NCBI RefSeq assembly: GCF_018860705.1
Contig: NZ_JAHKQA010000007.1
Span: 115,257-179,256, forward strand
Source of the DNA: Citreicella sp. C3M06
GTDB lineage: Bacteria > Pseudomonadota > Alphaproteobacteria > Rhodobacterales > Rhodobacteraceae
Direction: 5' to 3'
DNA: 64,000 nt
Part shown: positions 54,549 to 63,292 of the stretch, one piece after another
Numbering within the stretch: the first letter of the stretch is position 1
How the letters are laid out: each line of letters opens with the position of its first letter
Made by a program: the position numbers and the translations under genes
The notes under the pieces: generated by a model
The model's database searches: none
Seen by the model: only the letters and a program-made list of their open reading frames with translations
What the model was told of the DNA's origin: nothing

Positions 54549-55315
54549 CCCATCAGGGCGCGGCGCAGCAGGTTCAACCCCGCCAGCAGCAGCACCCACA
54601 GCGTCATCTTGCGAAACAGCGCCTGATCGATGCGGTCATGCACCTTCATGCCCAGCCACATGCCGGTCAGTCCCGGAATCAGCAGCAGCGCAGAGAATTG
54701 GGCGGTCTGTGCGTTCAGCACTCCCGAAGTGACATGCGCGCCGGTCAGCGCCACCGCGCCCAGCCCGTAGATGACCCCTTGAACCCGCACCTGTTCGCGC
54801 TTTTCCGTGTCGATCGCCGTCAGATAGGCCACCACGGGCGGCCCCCAGACCCCTGACATGCCACCGAGGAACCCGGCGATTGCGCCAACCGCCGCCTCGA
54901 TGGGGCGGCTCGGGCCATTGGGCAGATGCGCCTTCCAACCGGCGAGTTGCATCACGCAGAACAACACCACCGGCGCACCGATCATCCCCAACAGCACATT
55001 CGCCGGTAGCACCGCCACCAGCTGCGAAGACAGCAGCAGGAACACCAGCCCCACCCCAAGGAACAGCCCGAAGCGCTGCATCGACGCCATCGCTGCGCGC
55101 CAGCCCTGCTGCAACGCCTGTACCGCGTTGGTGGCCAGAGCCGACAGGATCAGCCCGGCCAGTGCCAGCTCTGGCGGCAAAAAGCTCGACAGACCGGAGA
55201 TGAGGATCATCGGCATGGCGAAGCCGACCATGCCCTTCACGAGGCCCGCCAGTGCTGCAATTGCGAAAGAAAGCGCAAGCAGGGAGGGCGAAATCAGAGT
55301 AAGTATAGTGTCCAT
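54545..55315 (-). CDS. TauE/SafE-family sulfite/anion exporter
   Basis: A 256-residue polytopic membrane protein (eight hydrophobic segments) with the TauE/SafE repeats: GLVKGMVGFAMPMILISGL in the first half and AGFLGGMSGVWGPPVVAYL in the second. Members export sulfite, sulfoacetate or other organosulfur anions. No sulfur genes are adjacent, so the substrate is unassigned. It is divergent from the acyl-CoA dehydrogenase gene. Confidence 0.87.
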   Translation of the reverse strand: MDTILTLISPSLLALSFAIAALAGLVKGMVGFAMPMILISGLSSFLPPELALAGLILSALATNAVQALQQGWRAAMASMQRFGLFLGVGLVFLLLSSQLVAVLPANVLLGMIGAPVVLFCVMQLAGWKAHLPNGPSRPIEAAVGAIAGFLGGMSGVWGPPVVAYLTAIDTEKREQVRVQGVIYGLGAVALTGAHVTSGVLNAQTAQFSALLLIPGLTGMWLGMKVHDRIDQALFRKMTLWVLLLAGLNLLRRALMG

Positions 55316-55463
55316 GGCCCGCTGTTAACATGGGCAGAATCCGCGCGCCTTCGAAATCGACCGCGAAATATTAGAACACATGTCAGTGCTCACTTGAATT
55401 TTTATTGCGCTGCAGCTGCAAAGTGGCTATCCCCGGTGCGACCCTAGAGGAAGGACTTGAATC

Positions 55464-57152
55464 ATGGCACATGACGGAGCCGACCTGGCAATGGGCCAGG
55501 GCATCCTGCTGGACGATCTGCTGAGCCTCACCGATGCGGCCATCGCCCCCGCCGAGGCGGTTCTGGAGGCGGCGCGCGCCTCGGTACGGGCCATGACCGA
55601 AGACGGCGGGCGCGTGTCGAGCCGCCTTGTCGAAGCGAACCAGTTCGCGGCCCATGGCCTTGCGTGGCTGGCCACCTATGTCGAATCGCTGCGCCAGATG
55701 CAGTACTGGGCCAACAAGTTGACCTCCGAGGCCAGCTTTGGCGAGATCGAACAGATCATCCAGCAGATCGCCTTTGGCGAATACCTCAGCCAGATCGCCG
55801 GCGGCATTCAGATGAATCAGGGCGAGATGGTGCGGCTTGGCGATCTGGGCCTTGCGCCGGATGTGCTGGCCGGGTTCCGCACCCCCGCGGTCGAGCTGCT
55901 GATGGCGCGCGGCAACACGCAGGGCGCGCGCAGCCGGCTGGTCGAACTGATGCAGGAACGCTCGGCCGAGATCACCGTGGGCAAGACCGGGCTCGACGAC
56001 GAGCTGGAAATGATCCGCGAGCAGTTCCGCCGCTATGCCGTCGACAAGGTGGAACCCTTTGCCCATGACTGGCACCTCAAGGACGAGCTGATTCCGATGG
56101 AGATCATCGAGGAGCTGGCCGAGATGGGCGTCTTTGGCCTGACCATTCCCGAGGAATACGGCGGCTTCGGCCTGTCCAAGGCGTCGATGTGCGTGGTGTC
56201 CGAGGAATTGTCGCGCGGCTATATCGGTGTCGGCTCGCTGGGCACCCGGTCGGAAATCGCCGCCGAGCTGATCATTGCGGGCGGCACCGAAGAGCAGAAG
56301 CGGAAATGGCTTCCGGCGCTGGCCTCGGGCGAGACCCTGCCCACGGCGGTGTTCACCGAACCCAACACCGGCTCGGATCTTGGCGCGCTGCGCACCCGCG
56401 CGGTGAAGGACGAGAACGGCGACTGGGTCATCACCGGCAACAAGACATGGATCACCCACGCCGCGCGCACCCATGTGATGACGCTGCTGGCCCGCACCGA
56501 CCCGTCGAGCGACAATTACAAGGGTCTGTCGATGTTCCTTGCGGAAAAGACGCCGGGCGACGATGCCAACCCGTTCCCCACCGAGGGCATGACAGGCGGC
56601 GAGATCGAGGTGCTCGGCTATCGCGGCATGAAGGAATACGAGCTCGGCTTTGACGGTTTCAAGGTCAAGGGCGAGAACCTTCTGGGCGGCGAAGAGGGCA
56701 AGGGCTTCAAGCAGCTGATGGAGACCTTCGAATCCGCCCGTATCCAGACCGCCGCCCGCGCCATCGGCGTGGCGCAATCGGCGCTGGATGTCGGCATGCA
56801 ATACGCCGAAGATCGCAAGCAGTTCGGCAAATCGCTGATAGAGTTTCCGCGCGTGTCGGGCAAGCTGGCGATGATGGCGGTCGAGATCATGATCGCGCGC
56901 CAGCTGACCTATTTCTCGGCCCGCGAGAAAGACGAGGGCATCCGCTGCGATCTCGAGGCGGGGATGGCCAAGCTGCTGGGTGCGCGCGTGGCATGGGCCA
57001 ATGCCGACAACGCGTTGCAGATCCATGGTGGCAATGGTTTTGCGCTGGAATACAAGGTCAGCCGCATCCTGTGCGATGCCCGCATCCTGAACATCTTTGA
57101 AGGGGCCGCCGAAATTCAGGCGCAAGTGATCGCCCGCCGTCTGCTGGGCTGA
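55464..57152 (+). CDS. mcd: Acyl-CoA dehydrogenase, probable (2S)-methylsuccinyl-CoA dehydrogenase
   Basis: A 562-residue flavoprotein. The C-terminal 390 residues are a normal acyl-CoA dehydrogenase (IPEEYGGFGLSKASMCVV, FTEPNTGSDLGALRTRAV, GGNGFALEYKVSRILCDARI). An extra helical domain of about 170 residues comes first. This long form is characteristic of Mcd, which oxidises (2S)-methylsuccinyl-CoA to mesaconyl-CoA in the ethylmalonyl-CoA pathway for acetate assimilation. The pathway's other genes are not in the window, so the substrate remains inferred. Electrons should go to EtfAB and ETF-QO, both encoded here. GAGGAAGGA lies before the ATG. Confidence 0.85.
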   Translation: MAHDGADLAMGQGILLDDLLSLTDAAIAPAEAVLEAARASVRAMTEDGGRVSSRLVEANQFAAHGLAWLATYVESLRQMQYWANKLTSEASFGEIEQIIQQIAFGEYLSQIAGGIQMNQGEMVRLGDLGLAPDVLAGFRTPAVELLMARGNTQGARSRLVELMQERSAEITVGKTGLDDELEMIREQFRRYAVDKVEPFAHDWHLKDELIPMEIIEELAEMGVFGLTIPEEYGGFGLSKASMCVVSEELSRGYIGVGSLGTRSEIAAELIIAGGTEEQKRKWLPALASGETLPTAVFTEPNTGSDLGALRTRAVKDENGDWVITGNKTWITHAARTHVMTLLARTDPSSDNYKGLSMFLAEKTPGDDANPFPTEGMTGGEIEVLGYRGMKEYELGFDGFKVKGENLLGGEEGKGFKQLMETFESARIQTAARAIGVAQSALDVGMQYAEDRKQFGKSLIEFPRVSGKLAMMAVEIMIARQLTYFSAREKDEGIRCDLEAGMAKLLGARVAWANADNALQIHGGNGFALEYKVSRILCDARILNIFEGAAEIQAQVIARRLLG

Positions 57153-57165
57153 TCGTCCAGATACC

Positions 57166-57202
57166 AAAGCCCCGCGTCCCTGTCCGGGGCGCGGGGCTTT
57201 TC
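57166..57202. terminator. Terminator between mcd and the DUF-like gene
   Basis: AAAGCCCCGC / GCGGGGCTTT, a perfect 10-bp stem around a 15-base loop, 13 bases after the mcd stop and followed by TC. It separates two convergent genes. Confidence 0.75.
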
Positions 57203-57224
57203 ATGCGGTCAGCTGATGTGAGTG

Positions 57225-58229
57225 TCAGTCAAAGGTGCCCGCGACCCGGCCCAGCAGCATGAAGGCCCGCGACGAGCGGGTGTTGGCCAGTTCGGACAGT
57301 TCGGCATCGCTTGCCTCGGGGGCAAAGCGCGCCACCGCGCGGTCGAACAACCGCAGGAAATGATGCGCCGCATCGCGAAAGATCGGGTCCTGCTTCATGC
57401 GCCCGGCGGTCAGCGCCAGCGATGCGCGGTCGCGCACGCCGCCAAGCGCCGCGATCTCGCGCCCGCGCGTACCGGCGGCAAAGGCGCGCCAGATCTCGGT
57501 GCGGGCCAGATCGGGGCGCAGATCGTCCATGTAGATGCCATCCTGCGACAGCAGCGTCAGCACGTCCTGCGCGGCCTGAATGAGCTGAGCGGCGGGGCGG
57601 TCCTTGAGCGCCCGGCGCAGCGCGGCAAAGCCTTCTGCATCCTCGGCGGTTTCGGGGAAATTCAACGCGCGGATGAGATCGCTGTTGGGCAGCGGCGGTT
57701 GCAGCGCATCGGCAGGTGTGCCCAGCGACAGCGTCGCCTGATCCTCGGGCTGCGGTTGCCCCGGGGCAGGGGCCGCGGGCACGGCGCTGTCGACCGCGCG
57801 CTGCGAGGTGATCATCGCCAGCGTGGCTTCGGTCTTGCGCTGCGAGGCGACCAGCTCGTCAAGCTTGCGGGCGATGTTTCCGCCCTGCGGTTCGGTGCGC
57901 CCGGTCTGCGCCTGCGTCAGGTAGGCGGCGCGGATGGCGTCGATGGCCGCGTGCAGCCGGGCGCTTTCATCGCGCATCACCCGGGCCGCGCGCATGGTGC
58001 TGGCCGCGACCCAGATCATCGCCACCGGCAGGAACACCACCATCACCGTCAGCACAAAGCGCAGCCCATCGACCCCTTCGCCGCCGTACAGCAAGAAGAA
58101 CGCCCCCGACAGCAGCAGCCACAAGACGCTGAGCAGCAGCGCCGTAATGTCTACTGCGGCAGGGCCGCGTTTCTCCGCCGGATCATAGATCCCGATCGGG
58201 GTCTTGCGAAGATCGTTGCTGTCGGCCAT
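57225..58229 (-). CDS. Membrane protein of unknown function
   Basis: A 334-residue protein with two membrane helices near the N terminus (about 27-49 and 57-77), then a helical, probably coiled-coil segment (80-140) with many Ala, Arg and Glu, a Pro-rich linker, and a C-terminal domain of about 150 residues containing RPAAQLIQAAQDVLTLLSQD. I do not recognise the family. It starts nine bases after greA on the same strand, so the two are one transcript. Confidence 0.7.
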   Translation of the reverse strand: MADSNDLRKTPIGIYDPAEKRGPAAVDITALLLSVLWLLLSGAFFLLYGGEGVDGLRFVLTVMVVFLPVAMIWVAASTMRAARVMRDESARLHAAIDAIRAAYLTQAQTGRTEPQGGNIARKLDELVASQRKTEATLAMITSQRAVDSAVPAAPAPGQPQPEDQATLSLGTPADALQPPLPNSDLIRALNFPETAEDAEGFAALRRALKDRPAAQLIQAAQDVLTLLSQDGIYMDDLRPDLARTEIWRAFAAGTRGREIAALGGVRDRASLALTAGRMKQDPIFRDAAHHFLRLFDRAVARFAPEASDAELSELANTRSSRAFMLLGRVAGTFD

Positions 58230-58238
58230 GGCCAGACC

Positions 58239-58709
58239 CTACTTGTAAGAGATGCTGAGGATCTCGTAGCTTTTCTCGCCGCCCGGGGTGCGGACCTCGA
58301 CGCTGTCACCTTCTTCCTTGCCGATCAGGGCGCGGGCAATCGGCGATTTGATGTTGAGAAGACCCTTTTCGATGCTGGCTTCGTGTTCGCCGACAATCTG
58401 CCAGGTCTTTTCCTCGTCGGTGTCTTCATCGACCAGCGACACGGTGGCGCCGAACTTGATCGGGCCGGACATCTTGGCCGGGTCCACCACCTCGGAGAGG
58501 CTGATGATCGCCTCGATCTCCTTGATGCGGCCCTCGATGAAGCCCTGCTTTTCACGGGCGGAATGGTATTCGGCGTTCTCCTTCAGGTCGCCAAGCTCGC
58601 GCGCCTCGGCGATCGCCCGGATCACGGACGGGCGCTCCACGGACTTGAGCTTCTTCAATTCGATTTCAAGCGCGGTGAAACCCGCGCGGGTGATCAGTAT
58701 CTTTTCCAA
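58239..58709 (-). CDS. greA: Transcription elongation factor GreA
   Basis: GreA (156 residues) enters the secondary channel of RNA polymerase and stimulates cleavage of backtracked RNA. The N-terminal coiled coil has the acidic tip ARELGDLKENAEYHSA, and the C-terminal domain GPIKFGATVSLVDED is the FKBP-like part. It begins a pair with the unknown membrane protein gene and is divergent from ETF-QO. Confidence 0.96.
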   Translation of the reverse strand: MEKILITRAGFTALEIELKKLKSVERPSVIRAIAEARELGDLKENAEYHSAREKQGFIEGRIKEIEAIISLSEVVDPAKMSGPIKFGATVSLVDEDTDEEKTWQIVGEHEASIEKGLLNIKSPIARALIGKEEGDSVEVRTPGGEKSYEILSISYK

Positions 58710-58956
58710 GGAGGCGGCTCCTGAACGTACGGTTCGTGCATTTCAGTCTAGCATACGCACATAGCGTGCGCAGGTACATCTGTTCAAGTGGCTTGGCAGC
58801 TTGTCGCCTTTGTCGCAGCAATCCTAGCGGTGCAGGAGCTTTGCGCAACGACGCTGCGGATGCATTGACCAATGCCGCATCGCCGCGTTAGGTCTTTTTT
58901 GAAATAATATTGCGCGCGCCTTCGGGTCGCAGCAGAAGACCCCCGGAGGAAGCCAG

Positions 58957-60603
58957 ATGAGCGTGATCGAGCGAGAAAGCATGGAATACGATGTCGTGAT
59001 CGTCGGCGCAGGGCCTGCAGGCCTGTCGGCGGCGATCCGGCTCAAGCAGCTGGATGCGGATCTGTCCGTGGTCGTGCTGGAAAAGGGGTCCGAAGTTGGC
59101 GCCCATATCCTGTCGGGCGCGGTGCTGGACCCCTGCGGGCTGAACAAGCTGATTCCCGACTGGAAAGCCAAGGGCGCGCCGATCACCGTGCCGGTGACGC
59201 AGGACAAGTTCTACCTGCTCGGCGAAGCGGGCAAAATGAGCATTCCGCACTGGCCGATGCCCAAATTCATGTCGAACCATGGTAATTACATCGTGTCCAT
59301 GGGCAACGTCTGCCGCTGGATGGCCGAGCAGGCCGAGGAACTGGGCGTCGAGGTGTTCCCCGGCATGTCCTGTTCCGAGCTGGTCTATGGCGAGAACGGC
59401 GAGGTCAGGGGCGTCGTTGCCGGGGTGTTCGGCCTTGAGCCCGACGGCAGCTATGGGCCCAACACCGAGCCGGGGATGGAACTGCTGGGCAAGTATGTCT
59501 TCCTCTCCGAAGGCGTGCGCGGCTCTCTGTCCAAAGAGGTCATCGCCAAATACGATCTCTCGGATGGCAAATGCCCGCAGAAATTCGGCCTCGGGATGAA
59601 GGAGATCTGGGAGATCGACCCCGAAAAGCATCAGGAAGGCCGGGTCGAGCACACCATGGGCTGGCCGCTTGGATCGAACGCCGGGGGCGGCGGGTTCGTC
59701 TATCACCTCGACAACAATCAGGTTTACGTCGGCTTCGTGGTGCACCTGAACTACAAGAACCCGCACCTGTTCCCCTACATGGAATTCCAGCGCTGGAAGC
59801 ATCACCCGCAGATCGCCAACCTGCTCGAGGGCGGCAAACGCGTTGCTTATGGCGCACGCGCGATTTCCGAAGGCGGCTATCAGTCGATGCCCAAGATGGT
59901 GGCGCCCGGCGTGGCGCTGCTGGGCTGCTCGGTCGGCATGGTCAACGTGCCGCGCATCAAGGGTAACCATAACGCCATGCTGTCGGGCATCGCCGCGGCC
60001 GAGGCGGCCCATGCCGCGCTCTCCGAAGGCCGCTCGAGCGACGAGCTGACTGCCTACGAGACCGAAGTGCGCGACGGCGACATCGGCAAGGACCTGTGGA
60101 AGGTGCGCAACGTCAAGCCGATCTGGTCACATTACGGCCTGATGGGCTCGCTGAGCCTTGGTGGCATGGACATGTGGACCAACGTGCTGGGATTCTCGCT
60201 GTTCGGGACGATGAAGCACGGCAAGAACGACGCGCAAATGACCGAGCCGGCATCGCATCACAAGCCGATCGATTATCCCAAGCCCGATGGCAAGCTGTCC
60301 TTCGACCGGCTGACCAACGTGTCATTTGCCTTTACCAACCACGAGGAAAGCCAGCCCTGCCATCTGCGCCTCAAGGACGAGGGGGTGCCGGTCGCGGTCG
60401 ATTACGCCAGCTACGCCGGCCCGTCGCAACGCTATTGCCCGGCGGGGGTGTATGAATTCGTCGAGGACGACAGCGGCCCGCGCTTCGTGATCAACTTCCA
60501 GAACTGCGTGCATTGCAAGACCTGCGACATCAAGGACCCGGCCCAGAACATCACCTGGACCACCCCGCAGGGCGGTGACGGCCCGAACTATCCGAACATG
60601 TAA
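58957..60603 (+). CDS. Electron transfer flavoprotein-ubiquinone oxidoreductase
   Basis: ETF-QO (548 residues) is an inner-membrane-bound FAD/4Fe-4S protein that takes electrons from EtfAB and reduces ubiquinone. The FAD motif VVIVGAGPAGLSAAIRL is at 13-29. The single cluster is bound by cysteines in RYCPAGVYEF and NCVHCKTCDIKDP. CGGAGGAAG precedes the ATG. Being 1.8 kb from the methylsuccinyl-CoA dehydrogenase, it probably works in the same electron route. A terminator follows at once, then the tRNA gene. Confidence 0.96.
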   Translation: MSVIERESMEYDVVIVGAGPAGLSAAIRLKQLDADLSVVVLEKGSEVGAHILSGAVLDPCGLNKLIPDWKAKGAPITVPVTQDKFYLLGEAGKMSIPHWPMPKFMSNHGNYIVSMGNVCRWMAEQAEELGVEVFPGMSCSELVYGENGEVRGVVAGVFGLEPDGSYGPNTEPGMELLGKYVFLSEGVRGSLSKEVIAKYDLSDGKCPQKFGLGMKEIWEIDPEKHQEGRVEHTMGWPLGSNAGGGGFVYHLDNNQVYVGFVVHLNYKNPHLFPYMEFQRWKHHPQIANLLEGGKRVAYGARAISEGGYQSMPKMVAPGVALLGCSVGMVNVPRIKGNHNAMLSGIAAAEAAHAALSEGRSSDELTAYETEVRDGDIGKDLWKVRNVKPIWSHYGLMGSLSLGGMDMWTNVLGFSLFGTMKHGKNDAQMTEPASHHKPIDYPKPDGKLSFDRLTNVSFAFTNHEESQPCHLRLKDEGVPVAVDYASYAGPSQRYCPAGVYEFVEDDSGPRFVINFQNCVHCKTCDIKDPAQNITWTTPQGGDGPNYPNM

Positions 60604-60610
60604 GCCGTCC

Positions 60611-60643
60611 CGGCCCCGAAGCAGTGCTCCGGGGCCGATTTTA
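60611..60643 (+). terminator. Rho-independent terminator of ETF-QO
   Basis: CGGCCCCG / CGGGGCCG stem with a loop of 11 bases, followed by ATTTTAT, eight bases after the stop codon. Confidence 0.8.
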
Positions 60644-60694
60644 TAGGATTTTGGCCCTTGCACCCGGGATATGTGTTCCGCTAAACGGGTCGAC

Positions 60695-60784
60695 GGAGAG
60701 GTGGCCGAGTGGTCGAAGGCGCACGCCTGGAAAGTGTGTAGGCGGGGAACCGTCTCGAGGGTTCGAATCCCTTCCTCTCCGCCA
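60695..60784 (+). tRNA. tRNA-Ser (anticodon GGA)
   Basis: A 90-base type II tRNA. The acceptor GGAGAGG pairs with CCTCTCC, then discriminator G and an encoded CCA end the gene. The anticodon GGA (60729-60731) reads UCC/UCU serine codons, and the long variable arm expected of tRNA-Ser (TGTGTAGGCGGGGAACCGTC region) is present. GGTTCGAATCCC is the T arm. An integrase remnant lies just downstream, so its 3' end is the likely attachment site of the element there. Confidence 0.95.
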
Positions 60785-60877
60785 TAACATCAAAATGCGA
60801 TCCAAGCTTATGATATTGAAATTAAATAGTAAATATTAGCATGGCGATCGTCGGTGCGCATCACTTACAGTGACTTG

Positions 60878-60913
60878 CTATACATTTCACTATACAAAGT
60901 GCTATACGCAAAG
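60878..60913 (+). repeat. Three CTATAC repeats at 12-bp spacing
   Basis: CTATAC starts at 60878, 60890 and 60902, exactly 12 bases apart, each followed by a different hexamer. They lie between tRNA-Ser and the integrase frame. Likely arm-type binding sites for the integrase or an excisionase, or operators for its gene. Confidence 0.6.
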
Positions 60914-60933
60914 CTCATCTCAGCGGGGCGAGC

Positions 60934-62214
60934 ACGGCAATCAAGAAGCGCGGAAAGCACGGAACCCTTCAGCTCTACAAGCGGGTGCCGAAGCGCTACG
61001 CCTCTATCGAGTCCCGCAAGTTCGTCTGGGTATCACTCCACACCGACAGCATGACCGAGGCCGAGACGAAGGCCGGCCCTGTCTGGGAGCAACTCGTCGC
61101 CATGTGGGAAGCGAAGCTCGCTGGCGACGACAGTGACGCCGAGAAGCGCTACCTCTTTGCGCAGGAGCTCGCGGAGATGCGCGGCTTTCGCTACCTTCAT
61201 GTCTCCAAGGTGGCAGAGCTTCCCCTCGAGGAGCTGGCCGCACGGATCGAGGCTATCCCGGTCGATCGCAAAGGGCGTCCTGATCAACGCGAAGCGCAGG
61301 CGCTGCTCGGGGCGGTCGAGCAGCCGAAGATCACCGTGTCGCGTGCCCTTGAGCTTTATTGGGAGCTCGCACGCGAGAAGACCATCAACAAGAGCGACGA
61401 TCAGCTGCGCAAGTGGCGCAATCCGAGGATCAGGGCGGTGAAGGCGTTCATCTCGGTCGTGGGTGATCTCGCACTTCAGGACATTACTGGCGACGACATG
61501 CTGAATTTCAGGGCTTGGTGGGTCGACCGCATCCAGAACGAGGGTTTGTCGCCCGGGAGTGCCAACAAGGACTTGATCCACTTGGGCGACGTGCTCAAGA
61601 CGGTGAACCAGATGAAACGGCTCGGCCTCGTGCTGCCCCTCGACAGCCTGAGCTTCAAGGAGAGCGAGGCGGCGCAAATGCCCGCCCTTCTCGGTAACGT
61701 GGATCAGGGAAAGGTTACTTGCGCCTGAAGCTCTCGCCGGGCTGAACGACGAGGCGCGGCTCATCCTTCTGGCCATGATCAACACCGGAGCCCGACCAAG
61801 CGAGCTGGCGGCGCTGACACCTGAGCAGATTATCCTTAACCAAAGGGTGCCGCATATTTCGATCCAAGCGATCGGACGGCAGCTCAAGAGCGCCAACGCG
61901 CGCCGGACGATCCCGCTGGTCGGCGTGAGCCTTGATGCCCTGAGAGCGGCACCGACTGGCTTCCCGCGCTACCGCAAGACCCTGCCACACTGTCGGCGAC
62001 CGTGAACAAATTCATGCGGACCAACGGGCTGCTTGAGACCCCAGCGCACTCGCTCTACGGACTGCGTCACAGCTTCGAAGACCGGCTTCTTGCCGCCGAG
62101 GTCGATGAGCGCATCCGGCGCGACCTGATGGGGCATGCCCTCGGACGCGAACGTTACGGGAAGGGTGCTGAGCTTGAGCACCTTCAGCGGGTGCTTCAGC
62201 CGATAGCCCTCTGA
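60934..62214 (+). pseudogene. Tyrosine recombinase (integrase), inactivated
   Basis: Three frames together give one phage-type integrase. The N-terminal DUF6538-like start reads AIKKRGKHGTLQLYKRVP, but the codon where Met is expected is ACG (60934-60936). The first frame stops at 61728 after an apparent extra C in the CCC run near 61685; the true continuation is WIRERLLAPEALAGL with catalytic Arg in INTGARPSELAAL. A second shift near 61975 leads to DPATLSATVNKFM, the box HSLYGLRHSFEDRLL and RRDLMGHALGRERYGKG. All catalytic parts are still present. So one start loss and two frameshifts in an otherwise fresh gene. Confidence 0.85.
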
Positions 62215-62381
62215 GATTTCGCCGCAAGCGCCCGTGCACGCGCCAGTGCATCGTCATGCTCGCTTGAATCGCGCAGCTCCTGCTCAAGCCGCAGAAAAAT
62301 CGGCATGTATACCGTATCTTCTACGACGAGCATAGCGACCTTGTTGCGGAGGTCGTGGATGTGGGCGGTGCGATCGTTCAT
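62196..62381 (-). CDS. Small protein convergent with the integrase
   Basis: A 61-residue frame, MNDRTAHIHDLRNKVAM then LVVEDTVYMPIFLRLEQEL and a charged helical tail. It looks like a real small helical protein; the ATG at 62381 follows AGGGTAGGT. It overlaps the integrase 3' end by 19 bases on the opposite strand. I cannot name its family; small genes in this place often encode excisionases or immunity functions, but there is no clear HTH here. Confidence 0.5.
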   Translation of the reverse strand: MNDRTAHIHDLRNKVAMLVVEDTVYMPIFLRLEQELRDSSEHDDALARARALAAKSQRAIG

Positions 62382-62620
62382 ACCTACCCTATAGGGTTCT
62401 GATCGACGCAACGTCCGGGATTCAATGGTATCACGAAAATGTTACCCGGCGGCACAACGTGGTGCCATCGCATGTTTTATGCCGATCACATGGAACGTTC
62501 TTTCGCTCGCAGACAACTCGTTGAAAACATGTCGTCCTGCCAGACGGCCCCATCGTGGCCATCGCTATAAACAAGTCATGCAGCACGATCTGCTTCACAG
62601 CTGACACGAGGAAAACAGCG

Positions 62621-63022
62621 ATGGCAAACAAGCCTTTTGCGGACACCGATCTTGCGAAATTCGTCGAACGCCGGGTGTTGGAGCTAAAACCCCGGAAGTC
62701 GCAACTCCAGATTGCTAACGAGACAGGTTTCGTCAACCAAAACATGGTCACGATGATCAAGCAGGGTGTGAACAAGCTCGCTCTTGATCGTGTGCCGTCG
62801 ATGGCGAAGGCGCTGGATTGCGATCCCGCCTATCTGCTTCGTCTCGCACTTGCGCAGCAGGTCGGTGACACCTCGGCGCAGGCGATCATCGAGATTTTCG
62901 GCACCCCCATCACGGCCAATGAGTTGGGCTGGATCGAGGCGATCCGCGAGTTCTCGGACGATGCCGATCCGCGGCTTACGACACGCAGCAGGACGGCGCT
63001 CAGGGCCGTGTTCGGCGCATAG
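62621..63022 (+). CDS. HTH DNA-binding protein (XRE-like)
   Basis: A 133-residue protein. The helix-turn-helix is at about 25-65: KSQLQIANETGFVNQNMVTM then GVNKLALDRVPSMAKALD, followed by CDPAYLLRLAL. This is the Cro/CI-like layout of a phage or island regulator. The C-terminal half (70-133) is helical and unassigned. GAGGA lies eight bases before the ATG. It is divergent from the small gene at 62381, with a 239-base control region between them that contains an inverted repeat (CATGTTTT near 62472 and AAAACATG near 62524). Confidence 0.72.
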   Translation: MANKPFADTDLAKFVERRVLELKPRKSQLQIANETGFVNQNMVTMIKQGVNKLALDRVPSMAKALDCDPAYLLRLALAQQVGDTSAQAIIEIFGTPITANELGWIEAIREFSDDADPRLTTRSRTALRAVFGA

Positions 63023-63172
63023 GCTGTCATGCCGTCGGTGGAGCTAGGAGGCGCTGTAGCACGTCTCCCTGCACCCCTGCCGGTCCTGCATATGTATATC
63101 TGCATGAAACTGGTGGTCAGAAGCCCTCGTGGTCTTGAGCAAGGAGCGCGCGGTGCGCGGCGCATCGAAAAT

Positions 63173-63292
63173 GTTTACATAGACGACAACGAATGTTGTC
63201 ATAATCTTTACATCCCTGCTTATCGACACGTCCGGAGGCGGTATGCAAAGGCTCTGAACGTTTACGCAAAGTTTCCATAAAGTTTACATCGA
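63173..63292 (+). repeat. Iteron-like array of GTTTACAT units
   Basis: Units start at 63173 (GTTTACAT), 63206 (CTTTACAT), 63260 (GTTTACGC), 63271 (GTTTCCAT) and 63282 (GTTTACAT). The last three form head-to-tail 11-mers, GTTTACGCAAA, GTTTCCATAAA and GTTTACATCGA; the first two are 33 bases apart, three times eleven. Same-face binding of a protein every helical turn is implied, as for replication iterons or cooperative operators. No replication gene is visible in the window. Confidence 0.65.
63185..63200. promoter_or_regulatory. Palindrome inside the iteron-like array
   Basis: GACAAC-GAAT-GTTGTC, perfect 6-bp arms, lies between the first and second repeat unit. An operator half-site pair is plausible. 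Confidence 0.4.

Noticed and set aside
63029..63280. An 83-codon plus-strand frame across the repeat array
   Set aside because: Its apparent repeats (NVYI, NLYI, NVYA) are only the translation of the DNA repeats; no start signal.
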